Part shown: positions 15,910-23,911 of the stretch, in pieces
Numbering within the stretch: position 1 is the stretch's first letter
Layout of the letters: every line of letters begins with the position of its first letter
Program-made: the position numbers and the translations under genes
Notes under the pieces: model-generated
What the model was told of the DNA's origin: nothing
What the model saw: only the letters and a program-made list of their open reading frames with translations
Databases searched by the model: none
Assembly: GCA_944380845.1 (NCBI GenBank)
Contig: CALWIU010000068.1
Coordinates: forward strand, 1-35,157
Source: an uncultured Clostridia bacterium
GTDB lineage: Bacteria > Bacillota > Clostridia > Oscillospirales > Acutalibacteraceae
Direction of reading: 5' to 3'
DNA: 35,157 nt

Positions 15910-17144
15910 AAAAAGCACTGGTTTTCGCCGGCGGCGGCTCTAAGGGCGCTTACCAGTACGGCGCATGGAAAGCGCTGCGTGAAGAGGGCGAATCTTTCGA
16001 TTTAGCAGTAGGAACCTCCATCGGTGCAATTAACGCCGGATTTTATGTGCAGGATGATTTTGAGGCAGCCGGCGAAATGTGGCACGAACTCAATCCTGAT
16101 TCCGTTATGACCAACGGGATGAATTTTGAAAAATCTCTGGCGGCATTATATGAACAGCGTGAAAGCATTGCGCCTTTTTTAAAAACCTATTTTAAGGATG
16201 GCGCCGGCGCGGATATTACCCCCTTCCTCAATTGTCTAAAAAAATACGCAAATGAGGAAAAATTCTTTCATTCTCCGGTTGACTACGCTCTTTTGACTGT
16301 AAAATCCCAGGGGATGCAGCCACTTGAAATCTTGAAAAAGGATATCAAACCGGGATATTTCGTGCAGTGGCTCAATGCCTCCTGCGCGTGTTTTCCCGCT
16401 TTTCCCCGGTGTGAGATCGACGGTCAGATGTATGTAGACGGTGGCTACTATGACAATCTGCCGATTTTGACCGCTTTGCGCATGGGCAGCGATGACATTA
16501 CCGCAATTGATTTGCGCCCGGAAGGCAATCATCCAGCCTATATGCACCATCCGCAGGTACGGTATTTGAAGCCCTCAAAGGATTTGGGCAGTTTCTTATG
16601 TTTTGACCGACAAGTGCTGGACTCGCTGATTCAGCTGGGATATCACGACACGCTGCGGTTTTTCGGTCGCGTAAAGGGTTTGAACTACTTTTTTGACAAC
16701 AGCGCTGACCAGCAATCGCGCCGTGCGCCGGCCGCTCGCCGGTTCCTGCGGCAGATCAATGCCGCCGAGCTGATGTACGAAAGCAACCGGCGTTCGGTTC
16801 TCAGCCGCGCAGCCCGTTCCGCCCCGTTTATTAAAAGTCTTTTGTCTCATCTGTCAGGCGAAGGCGAAGACGCCCTGTTTTTGGCGGCTTGCGAACTGGC
16901 TCTTTCCCGCACGGGAGCGCCGGACGATAAAATATATACTTTTGATTCTGTGCGTGAGAATTTACTAACCTACTATCAGGAGATTCGCGAAACGGTCTTT
17001 TTTGACCTGACAGCGGCAGCGGAAGCGATTGAAAAACGGAACGAAGAAAAAAGCCGCTCCCTGCTTTCAGAATTGAAAAGAAATGATCCAGAAACGGAAG
17101 ATTACCTGATTGCTCTTTTGACCCGTGTACTTTGGGACGAATAA
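15906..17144 (+). CDS. Patatin-like phospholipase
   Basis: A 412-residue patatin-fold acyl hydrolase, expected to cleave acyl chains from lipids with a Ser-Asp dyad. The oxyanion loop is GGGSKGAYQ (9-17), the nucleophile is S38 in GTSIG, and D178 in DGGYYDN is the dyad Asp. The catalytic domain ends near residue 215. The remaining 200 residues are helical, with a Glu/Lys-rich end, and unknown. No signal peptide is seen, so it should act in the cytoplasm or on the inner membrane face. It starts inside the flavodoxin stop codon and is 30 bp ahead of murC, which suggests a shared transcript. Confidence 0.93.
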   Translation: MKKALVFAGGGSKGAYQYGAWKALREEGESFDLAVGTSIGAINAGFYVQDDFEAAGEMWHELNPDSVMTNGMNFEKSLAALYEQRESIAPFLKTYFKDGAGADITPFLNCLKKYANEEKFFHSPVDYALLTVKSQGMQPLEILKKDIKPGYFVQWLNASCACFPAFPRCEIDGQMYVDGGYYDNLPILTALRMGSDDITAIDLRPEGNHPAYMHHPQVRYLKPSKDLGSFLCFDRQVLDSLIQLGYHDTLRFFGRVKGLNYFFDNSADQQSRRAPAARRFLRQINAAELMYESNRRSVLSRAARSAPFIKSLLSHLSGEGEDALFLAACELALSRTGAPDDKIYTFDSVRENLLTYYQEIRETVFFDLTAAAEAIEKRNEEKSRSLLSELKRNDPETEDYLIALLTRVLWDE

Positions 17145-17174
17145 GCAGTACGATATTTGAATTAAGGTGATTTT

Positions 17175-18548
17175 ATGACAATTGATCAATTACTGCAATC
17201 GGCAAAGCGAATTCATATGATCGGAATCGGCGGAGCGGGAATGTGCCCGCTTGCAGAAATTCTGCACCATGAAGGATATCAGCTTTCCGGCTCCGATAAT
17301 AATGAAAGCGACACTTTGGCACGCATACGCGCCCTGGGCATTCCTGTTGCCATGGGGCATAAGCCTGAAAATGTTGATGGCGCTGAAATCGTGGTTTATA
17401 CCGCCGCGCTGCTGCCGGACAATCCGGAACTTCTGGAAGCAAAAAAACGAGGCATTCCCACTTTTGAACGGGCAGAGCTTTTTGGCGCAATCAGCCGCCG
17501 TTACCGCAACTGCATCGGCATCTGCGGCACACACGGCAAAACCACCACGACCTCTATGACCATGCAGATTTTAATGCAGTCCGATCTGGATCCCTCGGCA
17601 GTGATCGGCGGCAGACTGCCTTTGATCGGCGCCAACGGCAGAGTTGGAAAATCAGATCTTTTTGTCTGTGAAGCCTGTGAGTTTAAGGATACCTTTCTGC
17701 ATCTTTCACCACGCTGTGCCGTTGTTTTAAACATTGATGCAGACCATCTGGACTATTTTAAAACCATGGAAAATCTGAAGCACAGTTTTACCAAATTTGC
17801 CGATATGGCGCAAACCGTCATTTACAACGGCGACGACAGCAACACGCGTGAGGCAATCGCTCCGCTGAACGGAAAAACGCTGATTACCTTTGGTCTGTCG
17901 CCGGAAAACCAGTGGACGGCAGTAAATATTGAAGAAACCAACGGTGCGTTTGCGCATTTTGATATTCTGCACAACGGTGAATTTTTTGCGCAGGTACAAT
18001 TGGCAGTACCCGGACGGCACAATATCTACAACGCCTTAGCCGCCACGGGTGCTGCGGTTTATGCGGGCGCCGATGCCGAACACTGCAAAAAAGGGCTGGA
18101 AAGCTTTTTCGGCGCAGGCCGGCGTTTTGAAACGCTGTATAACAGAGATGGCATTCGCGTGGTAGACGACTATGCCCACCATCCCAAAGAGCTGCTGGTT
18201 ACCCTAAAAAGCGCGCTGGAAATGAAACCCAAAAGGCTGTGGGCAGTATTTCAGCCTTTCACCTATTCGCGCACCTATATGTTGATGGATTACTTCGCAA
18301 AAGTGCTGTCCCTGGCTGACCGCTGCGTCTTAACGGAAATCATGGGATCGCGCGAAGTCAACGAATGGGGCGTAACCGCGCAACAGCTTGCCGACAAAAT
18401 CCCCGGCAGTGTGCTCATCGGCGATTTCGACCAGGCTGCCCAGTATTTATATGACAACCTGCAATCCGGCGATTTGATGCTGACCCTCGGCTGCGGCGAT
18501 GTCTATAAGATTGCCAAAAAGCTGGTTCAAAAATATGAAAACCGCTGA
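17175..18548 (+). CDS. murC: UDP-N-acetylmuramate--L-alanine ligase MurC
   Basis: MurC adds L-Ala to UDP-MurNAc using ATP, the first amino-acid step of peptidoglycan precursor synthesis in the cytoplasm. The 457-residue protein has the three Mur-ligase domains. The N-terminal UDP-binding domain opens with HMIGIGGAGM, the central ATPase has GTHGKTTTT with Lys122, and NIDADHLDYF and DDYAHHPKEL complete the signature. Length is typical. The ATG at 17175 follows AAGGTGA. It is 30 bp after patatin and overlaps hemW by 14 nt. The other mur genes are not in the window, so it is separated from the division and cell wall cluster. Confidence 0.98.
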   Translation: MTIDQLLQSAKRIHMIGIGGAGMCPLAEILHHEGYQLSGSDNNESDTLARIRALGIPVAMGHKPENVDGAEIVVYTAALLPDNPELLEAKKRGIPTFERAELFGAISRRYRNCIGICGTHGKTTTTSMTMQILMQSDLDPSAVIGGRLPLIGANGRVGKSDLFVCEACEFKDTFLHLSPRCAVVLNIDADHLDYFKTMENLKHSFTKFADMAQTVIYNGDDSNTREAIAPLNGKTLITFGLSPENQWTAVNIEETNGAFAHFDILHNGEFFAQVQLAVPGRHNIYNALAATGAAVYAGADAEHCKKGLESFFGAGRRFETLYNRDGIRVVDDYAHHPKELLVTLKSALEMKPKRLWAVFQPFTYSRTYMLMDYFAKVLSLADRCVLTEIMGSREVNEWGVTAQQLADKIPGSVLIGDFDQAAQYLYDNLQSGDLMLTLGCGDVYKIAKKLVQKYENR

Positions 18549-19695
18549 GCCGATCGGCTTGTATATTCACATTCCTTTTTGCCGCAGCAAATGTCCATAC
18601 TGCGATTTTTATTCCTCTGTGGGCAAAGAGGAAGTCATGGATCACTATCTTGCCGCTCTTGTCAATGAAATGCAAACCCTGCGCCGCGTCTCCCCCTTCC
18701 TCAAAGGTCCGCTTCCGCCGATCGGCACCATTTATTTCGGCGGAGGTACGCCCTCGCTTTTCGGTGGGAAGCGTATCGCCTGTCTGTTGGATACGATTGC
18801 TTCGCGTTTTTCCGTGACGGAAAATCCGGAAATCACCGTTGAAGCAAATCCCTCTTCCACAGACGCTGCTTTTTTATCGGCGATTCACAGCGCCGGTGCA
18901 AACCGTCTTTCGCTGGGGCTGCAATCCGCTGTGGATACGGAGCGAAAAGCCTTGGGGCGTCAAAGCGGAGCCAAAGAAACTTCACAAGCGATCGAAAAGG
19001 CAATACAAGCAGGATTTTCCCGCCTGTCTCTGGATCTGATGATCGGCATCCCAAAACAAACCCCGGAAAGTCTGGCAAAAAGCCTGTCCTTTTGTCTATC
19101 CAGCGGCGCCGGACATATCAGCGCCTATCTTTTGCAGATTGAAGAAGGGACCGTTTTTTACAAAAGACGAAACACCCTGTCACTTCCAGAGGAAGACACA
19201 CAGTGCCAGCTCTATTTCCAGCTTTGTGAAACGCTCCGCGACGCAGGATTTTGTCATTATGAGATTTCCAATTTTGCAAAACCAAACGAAGAAAGCCGTC
19301 ATAATCTGAATTATTGGCGCTGTGGCAGCTATCTGGGGCTTGGCGCTGCCGCCCATTCTTTTCTGTTTGGCAGGCGTTTTTATTTTCCTCGTGATATTCA
19401 GTCTTTTTTGGATGGTCATGTTCCTGTCGACGACGGCGACGGAGGAACCAAAGAAGAATTTATCCTCCTGTCGCTGCGCACCAAAAACGGGCTTGATTTT
19501 GCCGACTATCAGGCGCGATTTCACGAAAAGCTGCCTCAGGCATTTTTTATGGCAGCAAAGAATAAAATTCCCCCTGCCTGCATTCACCTTACCGAGCAGT
19601 CTCTTTCTTTGACGGAAAAAGGCTTTCTGCTGGAAAATGAAATTCTTGCCGAATTGCTTTCCGCCATGCCGGAAGAAAAATCCTTCCATATTTAA
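18535..19695 (+). CDS. hemW: Radical SAM heme chaperone HemW
   Basis: A 386-residue radical SAM protein of the HemW family, often mislabelled oxygen-independent coproporphyrinogen III oxidase. It binds a [4Fe-4S] cluster with C16, C20 and C23 in the CRSKCPYC motif and delivers heme in studied members. IYFGGGTPSLF and GLQSAVD are the usual SAM-binding features, and a HemW C-terminal domain follows. The ATG at 18535 lies within the end of murC (14-nt overlap) and lacks a clear ribosome binding site, so it is probably translated by coupling to murC. A start 12 codons earlier is less likely because the residues there do not resemble the family. Confidence 0.95.
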   Translation: MKTAEPIGLYIHIPFCRSKCPYCDFYSSVGKEEVMDHYLAALVNEMQTLRRVSPFLKGPLPPIGTIYFGGGTPSLFGGKRIACLLDTIASRFSVTENPEITVEANPSSTDAAFLSAIHSAGANRLSLGLQSAVDTERKALGRQSGAKETSQAIEKAIQAGFSRLSLDLMIGIPKQTPESLAKSLSFCLSSGAGHISAYLLQIEEGTVFYKRRNTLSLPEEDTQCQLYFQLCETLRDAGFCHYEISNFAKPNEESRHNLNYWRCGSYLGLGAAAHSFLFGRRFYFPRDIQSFLDGHVPVDDGDGGTKEEFILLSLRTKNGLDFADYQARFHEKLPQAFFMAAKNKIPPACIHLTEQSLSLTEKGFLLENEILAELLSAMPEEKSFHI

Positions 19696-19822
19696 CGAAA
19701 AATAAGTTACTGTGAGAGCATATTTTGCGCAAAAGCGAAAAAATTAAGAAAAATTTCTTTGATTATGAGGAATTTCTTCATTTCTATTGTTTATTGTAAA
19801 AGAAAAAGGAAAGGGGTACCAT

Positions 19823-20374
19823 ATGGAAGACGGTTTTATCGGGTACAACCGCTTCCTTGAGGGTGACGACGACGCCTTCGGCGCGACGGTCAATGAATAC
19901 GCAAACAGACTGTTGTTATACATCAATCGTTATCTTCTCAACCTTACCGCATCCGAAGATATCATGGAAGATGTCTTTGCTGAATTGATTGTCCGCCGCA
20001 AAAAATTTGACTCGGAAAAAGCTTTTAAAGCCTATCTTTTCAAAACCGCAAGAAATAAATCTCTGAACATGATAAAAAAAGAATCCCGCTATGAAGGAGA
20101 AGTTCCCGAAAATGAGCCGGACGAAGAGGCAATCATTGAAGAGCAATTTCTTTCTAAAGAAAAAAGGCAGCTTTTGCACTTTTGTATCCATGAGCTGAAA
20201 GACGATTACCGCGAGGCAATTTACCTTGTTTATTTTGAAGAGTTATCTTACGAACAGGCTGCAAAGGTCATGCACAAAAGCAAAAAGCAAATTGATAATC
20301 TCGTTCAGAGAGCCAAAGCGGCGCTGCGCACCCGTCTGGAGCGCGAAGGCATAAAAAGTCTTGCTGATCTTTGA
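19823..20374 (+). CDS. ECF-type RNA polymerase sigma factor
   Basis: A small sigma-70 family factor of 183 residues that should redirect RNA polymerase to a special promoter set. Region 2 (about 10-90) includes the SEDIMEDVFAEL helix and the FKAYLFKTARN segment. A short acidic linker (residues 95-110, PENEPDEEAI) leads to region 4 (118-175) with LSYEQAAKVMHKSKKQIDN as its helix-turn-helix. Regions 1 and 3 are missing, as in ECF factors. The ATG at 19823 follows AAAGGGG. It is followed 18 bp later by a membrane protein that is likely its regulator. I could not find a clear promoter; no terminator separates it from hemW. Confidence 0.93.
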   Translation: MEDGFIGYNRFLEGDDDAFGATVNEYANRLLLYINRYLLNLTASEDIMEDVFAELIVRRKKFDSEKAFKAYLFKTARNKSLNMIKKESRYEGEVPENEPDEEAIIEEQFLSKEKRQLLHFCIHELKDDYREAIYLVYFEELSYEQAAKVMHKSKKQIDNLVQRAKAALRTRLEREGIKSLADL

Positions 20375-20392
20375 CGAAAGGGGAAGAATGCA

Positions 20393-21364
20393 ATGAGAAG
20401 CAACGACGAACGACTGCAAAATATTTTTCAGAAAGCAAAAGAGAAAAAAAGAAGAAAGAAAATGTGGGTTAGAACCGCCGTTATTACCACCGTTTGCCTG
20501 CTGTGCACGGTGACCGGTGTTGCTGTGGTATTGAGCGATCAGAACCATACCATTACCGTTACCCAGCAGACAAACAGCAACTCTCCGACTTCGATACGCC
20601 CCAATTCCCACCCTGCGGATCCTTCCGACCCGCAACCCACGGAAACCGGTCAGGCAGGTGAAGCGATTGAAACTGCGCCGGGTGATTCCAGTGCCGGCGG
20701 ACAGAAGAATCCGGAATTGAACGATCCTGCATCCGAAGGATCCAATCTTCCGGCGCCGACCGAACCGTCTCTGGGAGATACCCCGCAGGATTCAGATCCG
20801 ACACAACCGGCGGCAACCGAGCCCGCCGCCGATCCAACCGATCCCGGGAATGACGCGTCAGAACCAATCAACAGTCCTGTCGAGCCGCCGACAATTCCTG
20901 TTGAAAATCCAGTAGCAACCGAGACTCCTACCCTTGACGAACAAAAACACACGACCCCTCAGCTTGGCACACAGGCAACAGATCCCGAGGATCTGTCTCC
21001 TTCCCAGAAACCCTCCGTCAAATACTATGACAGCCGGTATGAAACGGCGGTGATTCATTCTTTCACAAGCACTGATATTACGGAAGATCACGATTTTCTT
21101 CTGGGACTGAAGAACAGGCAGATCCTGATTTCGGATTCCTTAGCGGAAAAAGCGGAAGAATCCAGTTCCGACAGGGTTCTTCGTACTAAAATCTACGCAA
21201 AATCCAAACATGTCGAAGATATTCTTGCTTTCTTCTCTGCTCATACGGTCTCCTATACCCTCTCCGGCAACTCCTATCTGGTGTATATGACCGGCGAGCA
21301 ATTGCAAAACATCGGCAACCATCCTGTACCAGAGGATTTTTACCTGCTGATTACAGAAGGTTAA
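20393..21364 (+). CDS. Single-pass membrane protein, candidate sensor/anti-sigma partner
   Basis: A 323-residue protein encoded immediately after the ECF sigma gene. Residues 1-24 are a short basic cytoplasmic tail (LQNIFQKAKEKKRRKK), 25-47 form one membrane segment, and 48-205 are a Thr/Pro/Ser/Asp-rich extracellular stalk with many TEPxxDP-like units. A compact C-terminal domain (about 210-323) is not recognised. Gene order suggests it controls the sigma factor across the membrane, but it lacks the HxxxCxxC zinc anti-sigma motif and the cytoplasmic part is short for sigma binding. It may instead be an effector or partner. A terminator follows at 21394-21430. Confidence 0.85.
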   Translation: MRSNDERLQNIFQKAKEKKRRKKMWVRTAVITTVCLLCTVTGVAVVLSDQNHTITVTQQTNSNSPTSIRPNSHPADPSDPQPTETGQAGEAIETAPGDSSAGGQKNPELNDPASEGSNLPAPTEPSLGDTPQDSDPTQPAATEPAADPTDPGNDASEPINSPVEPPTIPVENPVATETPTLDEQKHTTPQLGTQATDPEDLSPSQKPSVKYYDSRYETAVIHSFTSTDITEDHDFLLGLKNRQILISDSLAEKAEESSSDRVLRTKIYAKSKHVEDILAFFSAHTVSYTLSGNSYLVYMTGEQLQNIGNHPVPEDFYLLITEG

Positions 21365-21393
21365 CTTTCATCATTTTTCACATCCTCTATAGG

Positions 21394-21430
21394 AAAGCGC
21401 CGGCAACCCTTTACGGGAACCGGCGCTTTT
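21394..21430 (+). terminator. Terminator after the sigma factor operon
   Basis: A 10-bp stem (AAAGCGCCGG with CCGGCGCTTT) plus an inner CCC/GGG pair is followed by TTTT on the plus strand. It lies 30 bases after the stop codon of the membrane protein. I see no gene in 21431-21547. Confidence 0.9.
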
Positions 21431-21547
21431 ACCTGTTCACAAAAGCCATCAACCCCTGCGGCAGGCGTTCACGCCGCCTGTACCTGACAAGCACTAACAG
21501 ATAAATATACTTAGGAGAAATGAGAAAAATTTTTTCTGTCAATCAGC

Positions 21548-21568
21548 AAAAAGCACGATCAGCTTTTT
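21548..21568 (-). terminator. Weak stem-loop after the S1-domain gene
   Basis: AAAAAGC and GCTTTTT form a 7-bp stem whose arms contain the A/T runs, about 35 bases past the stop codon at 21601 on the minus strand. Termination is plausible but the stem is weak. Confidence 0.4.
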
Positions 21569-21600
21569 GTTTACAAGAGATCCGATGGAAAAAAGACAAA

Positions 21601-22509
21601 TCACAGAAAGATCGTCTCCACTCGCTTTTTGCACCCGGGCGGCGAATACAAAAAAGAATCCATATGTTCTCCCTCATAAAAATATCGTGGCTCCTGAGGC
21701 GGCGGTGCGGGAAATGTATTCACCAAAAGCAGCTTACACTTCATTTTTTCCGGCAGAAGGCTTTTGATCAAAACCGCCGCTCCGTCGCCTTCTTTGATGC
21801 CGTCAATCCGTTCGCACAAACCCGATAAATTCGGCATCAATTCGACAAAAATGCCATATGACGCAACCGAGCGAACGACCCCGGGTACGGTTTCACCCGG
21901 TGAAAACAAGGCGGCATTTTGCTCCCATGTGCCCAAAAGCTCTTTCATGCTCAGCGTCAAACGATTTCGATCGTCTCTCATCTTAACAACGACACGAATG
22001 TTTTGTCCGACACGAATCCGGGCAGACGGATGGGGAATTCGTGAAACCGACAGAAAAGCAATGGGCAGCAGTGCAGATATTCCTTCACCCACATCGCAAA
22101 ATGCGCCGAAGCTCTCCAGCCTTGTTACCGTCGCATCAATGATATCTCCCGGCACAAGCTGATTTAAATATTCCCTCTGACAATTTTCCTGCAAGCGCCG
22201 GCGAGATAAAACAGCAATTGGCGTGCCGTTGGTTTCTACATCCAACACCTGAAAACGCACGATCCGTCCCACTCGCGACAAAATCGCGCTGTCAGAACAA
22301 AGTCCTTCCTCAATACCAAGGGCGCATTCATTTTTGGGAATGATTCCACGCATACAGCCCAAATCCACATGAAGATTCCGTTCATGATCGCATAAAATGA
22401 CACGACCGGACAAAATATCCCCGTCTACGGCTGCTTTTATCATTTCCCCCATGGTATACTCCCGGCTTTGCGCCCGATCCTCCGGTTGATACCGGTTTAT
22501 TTTGCTCAT
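21601..22509 (-). CDS. Triple S1-domain RNA-binding protein
   Basis: A 302-residue protein with three S1/OB-fold modules at about 28-100, 120-190 and 205-270. Modules 2 and 3 show the standard LESFGAFCDV and SVASYGIFVEL beta-strand motifs. It resembles short S1-like proteins of Clostridia rather than full ribosomal protein S1, which has more repeats. RNA or ribosome binding in the cytoplasm is the likely role. The ATG at 22509 follows GGCGGGG. The gene is divergent from the DUF951-prfA operon, with promoter regions sharing about 100 bp. No clear -35/-10 pair could be fixed for it. Confidence 0.9.
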   Translation of the reverse strand: MSKINRYQPEDRAQSREYTMGEMIKAAVDGDILSGRVILCDHERNLHVDLGCMRGIIPKNECALGIEEGLCSDSAILSRVGRIVRFQVLDVETNGTPIAVLSRRRLQENCQREYLNQLVPGDIIDATVTRLESFGAFCDVGEGISALLPIAFLSVSRIPHPSARIRVGQNIRVVVKMRDDRNRLTLSMKELLGTWEQNAALFSPGETVPGVVRSVASYGIFVELMPNLSGLCERIDGIKEGDGAAVLIKSLLPEKMKCKLLLVNTFPAPPPQEPRYFYEGEHMDSFLYSPPGCKKRVETIFL

Positions 22510-22567
22510 GCTTTCCCCGCCTTTGCGATAAATTACAATAAAATGTATTTTCTTTTGGCGGCAAGTA

Positions 22568-22576
22568 TGCTATACT
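22568..22576 (+). promoter_or_regulatory. Extended -10 promoter of the DUF951-prfA operon
   Basis: TGCTATACT is a TGN extension joined to a TATACT -10 box. The -35 region is poor (TTTTCT-like), which fits an extended -10 promoter. It lies about 33 bp before the start at 22609. Confidence 0.6.
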
Positions 22577-22608
22577 ATTTCCCGGATTAAGCGGAAAGGC
22601 GGCGGCAT

Positions 22609-22824
22609 ATGGATATTCAGCTTGGCGATCATTTGATTATGAAAAAGGAACATCCCTGCGGCGCCAAAGAATTTGAAGTGCTGCGGGTGGGGATGGATTT
22701 CCGACTGCGGTGCGTCAATTGCGGCAGAGAATTTCTGATTCCCCGCCGTAAAGCGGAAAAAAACATCCGCCAAATTATCAGAAGCGATCTGCTGCCGGAA
22801 ACAAAGGAGAATGCCGATGGTTGA
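22609..22824 (+). CDS. DUF951 domain protein
   Basis: A 71-residue protein of the DUF951 family, recognised by its pattern of MKKEHPCGAKEFEVLRVGMDFRLRCVNCGR in two segments (about 11-28 and 29-40). It has C17 and the C35-x2-C38 pair, which could bind zinc. Its molecular role is unknown; family members often sit beside translation genes. The ATG at 22609 has AAAGGCGG upstream. Its end overlaps prfA by 8 nt, so the two are probably coupled. The sequence sits in an operon of translation and coenzyme genes. Confidence 0.9.
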   Translation: MDIQLGDHLIMKKEHPCGAKEFEVLRVGMDFRLRCVNCGREFLIPRRKAEKNIRQIIRSDLLPETKENADG

Positions 22825-23890
22825 GCAATACCGGCAAATTTTAGAAAAATATCGGAATCTGGGCAAAGAGCTTTCCAGCGGAGTGATTTCCGGCGAACAG
22901 GCGGGCTACGCCGCTGCGATGAAAGAATTTTCCGCTCTTGCCCCCCTTGCCGAAAAAATACAGGAACTTCAGAAACTGGAAGAAAACCTTGAGGAAACAA
23001 GAAAAATTCTTTCTGATCCGGCTACAGACGAAGAATTGCTGTCCCTTGCAAAAGAGGACGAGTACCAAACCGAAAAACAGATCGAAAAAACAGAACAGGA
23101 GCTTCGCCTTTTGCTGTTGCCGAAAGATGAGGACGCCGATAAAAATGTCATCATTGAAATTCGCGGCGGCACCGGAGGCGAAGAGGGCGCATTATTTGCC
23201 GCGACTTTATATCGAATGTACACCATGTATTGCGAAAAAAAGCACTGGCAAACAGAAATTCTTTTCATGAACGAAACAGAACGGGGCGGTTTTAAAGAAA
23301 TCGGATTTCTGGTAAAAGGCAAAGGGGCTTATGACGCTTTGCGCTTTGAAAGCGGCGTGCACCGGGTTCAGAGAGTGCCGGAAACCGAATCACAGGGTCG
23401 AATACACACCTCCGCGGCAACAGTTGCGGTTCTTCCGGAAGCAGAAGAAGTTGATGTTACCATTGACCCTTCCGATTTGCAGATTGATACCTTCCGTTCC
23501 GGCGGTGCAGGCGGTCAGCATGTCAACAAAACCGAATCCGCCATCCGCATAACACACCTGCCGACCGGCATCGTTGCCGAGTGTCAGGACGAACGCAGTC
23601 AATATAAAAACAAAGAAAAAGCGCTGCGCATTCTGCGAGCCCGAATCTTTCAGGCGGAAAAAGAAAAACAGGCACGCGCCATTGCAGGAGAACGCAAGGC
23701 GCAAGTTGGTTCAGGTGACCGCAGTCAGCGCATCCGCACATATAATTACCCGCAGGGACGGGTCACCGATCACCGCATCAACTTAACCATATACCGTTTG
23801 GCGGCGGTTTTGGACGGCGATCTGGATGAATTGACCAATGCCCTGCGTGAAGCCGATCAGGCAAAAAAATTAGCGGAAAGCGGCGTGTAA
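22817..23890 (+). CDS. prfA: Peptide chain release factor 1
   Basis: RF1 ends translation at UAA and UAG. The 357-residue protein has the stop-codon recognition tripeptide PxT as P-E-T in VPETESQGRIHTS, which marks RF1 rather than RF2, and the GGQ peptidyl-hydrolysis motif in SGGAGGQHVNKTES. Length is typical (355-360). I chose the ATG at 22817 because GGAG ends right before the earlier in-frame ATG at 22811, leaving it no spacing. The gene overlaps DUF951 and is 21 bp before the fused sua5-coaE gene. The prmC gene, which often follows prfA and methylates its Gln, is not here. Confidence 0.98.
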   Translation: MVEQYRQILEKYRNLGKELSSGVISGEQAGYAAAMKEFSALAPLAEKIQELQKLEENLEETRKILSDPATDEELLSLAKEDEYQTEKQIEKTEQELRLLLLPKDEDADKNVIIEIRGGTGGEEGALFAATLYRMYTMYCEKKHWQTEILFMNETERGGFKEIGFLVKGKGAYDALRFESGVHRVQRVPETESQGRIHTSAATVAVLPEAEEVDVTIDPSDLQIDTFRSGGAGGQHVNKTESAIRITHLPTGIVAECQDERSQYKNKEKALRILRARIFQAEKEKQARAIAGERKAQVGSGDRSQRIRTYNYPQGRVTDHRINLTIYRLAAVLDGDLDELTNALREADQAKKLAESGV

Positions 23891-23911
23891 ACCCGCAAAG
23901 GAAGTCCATTG

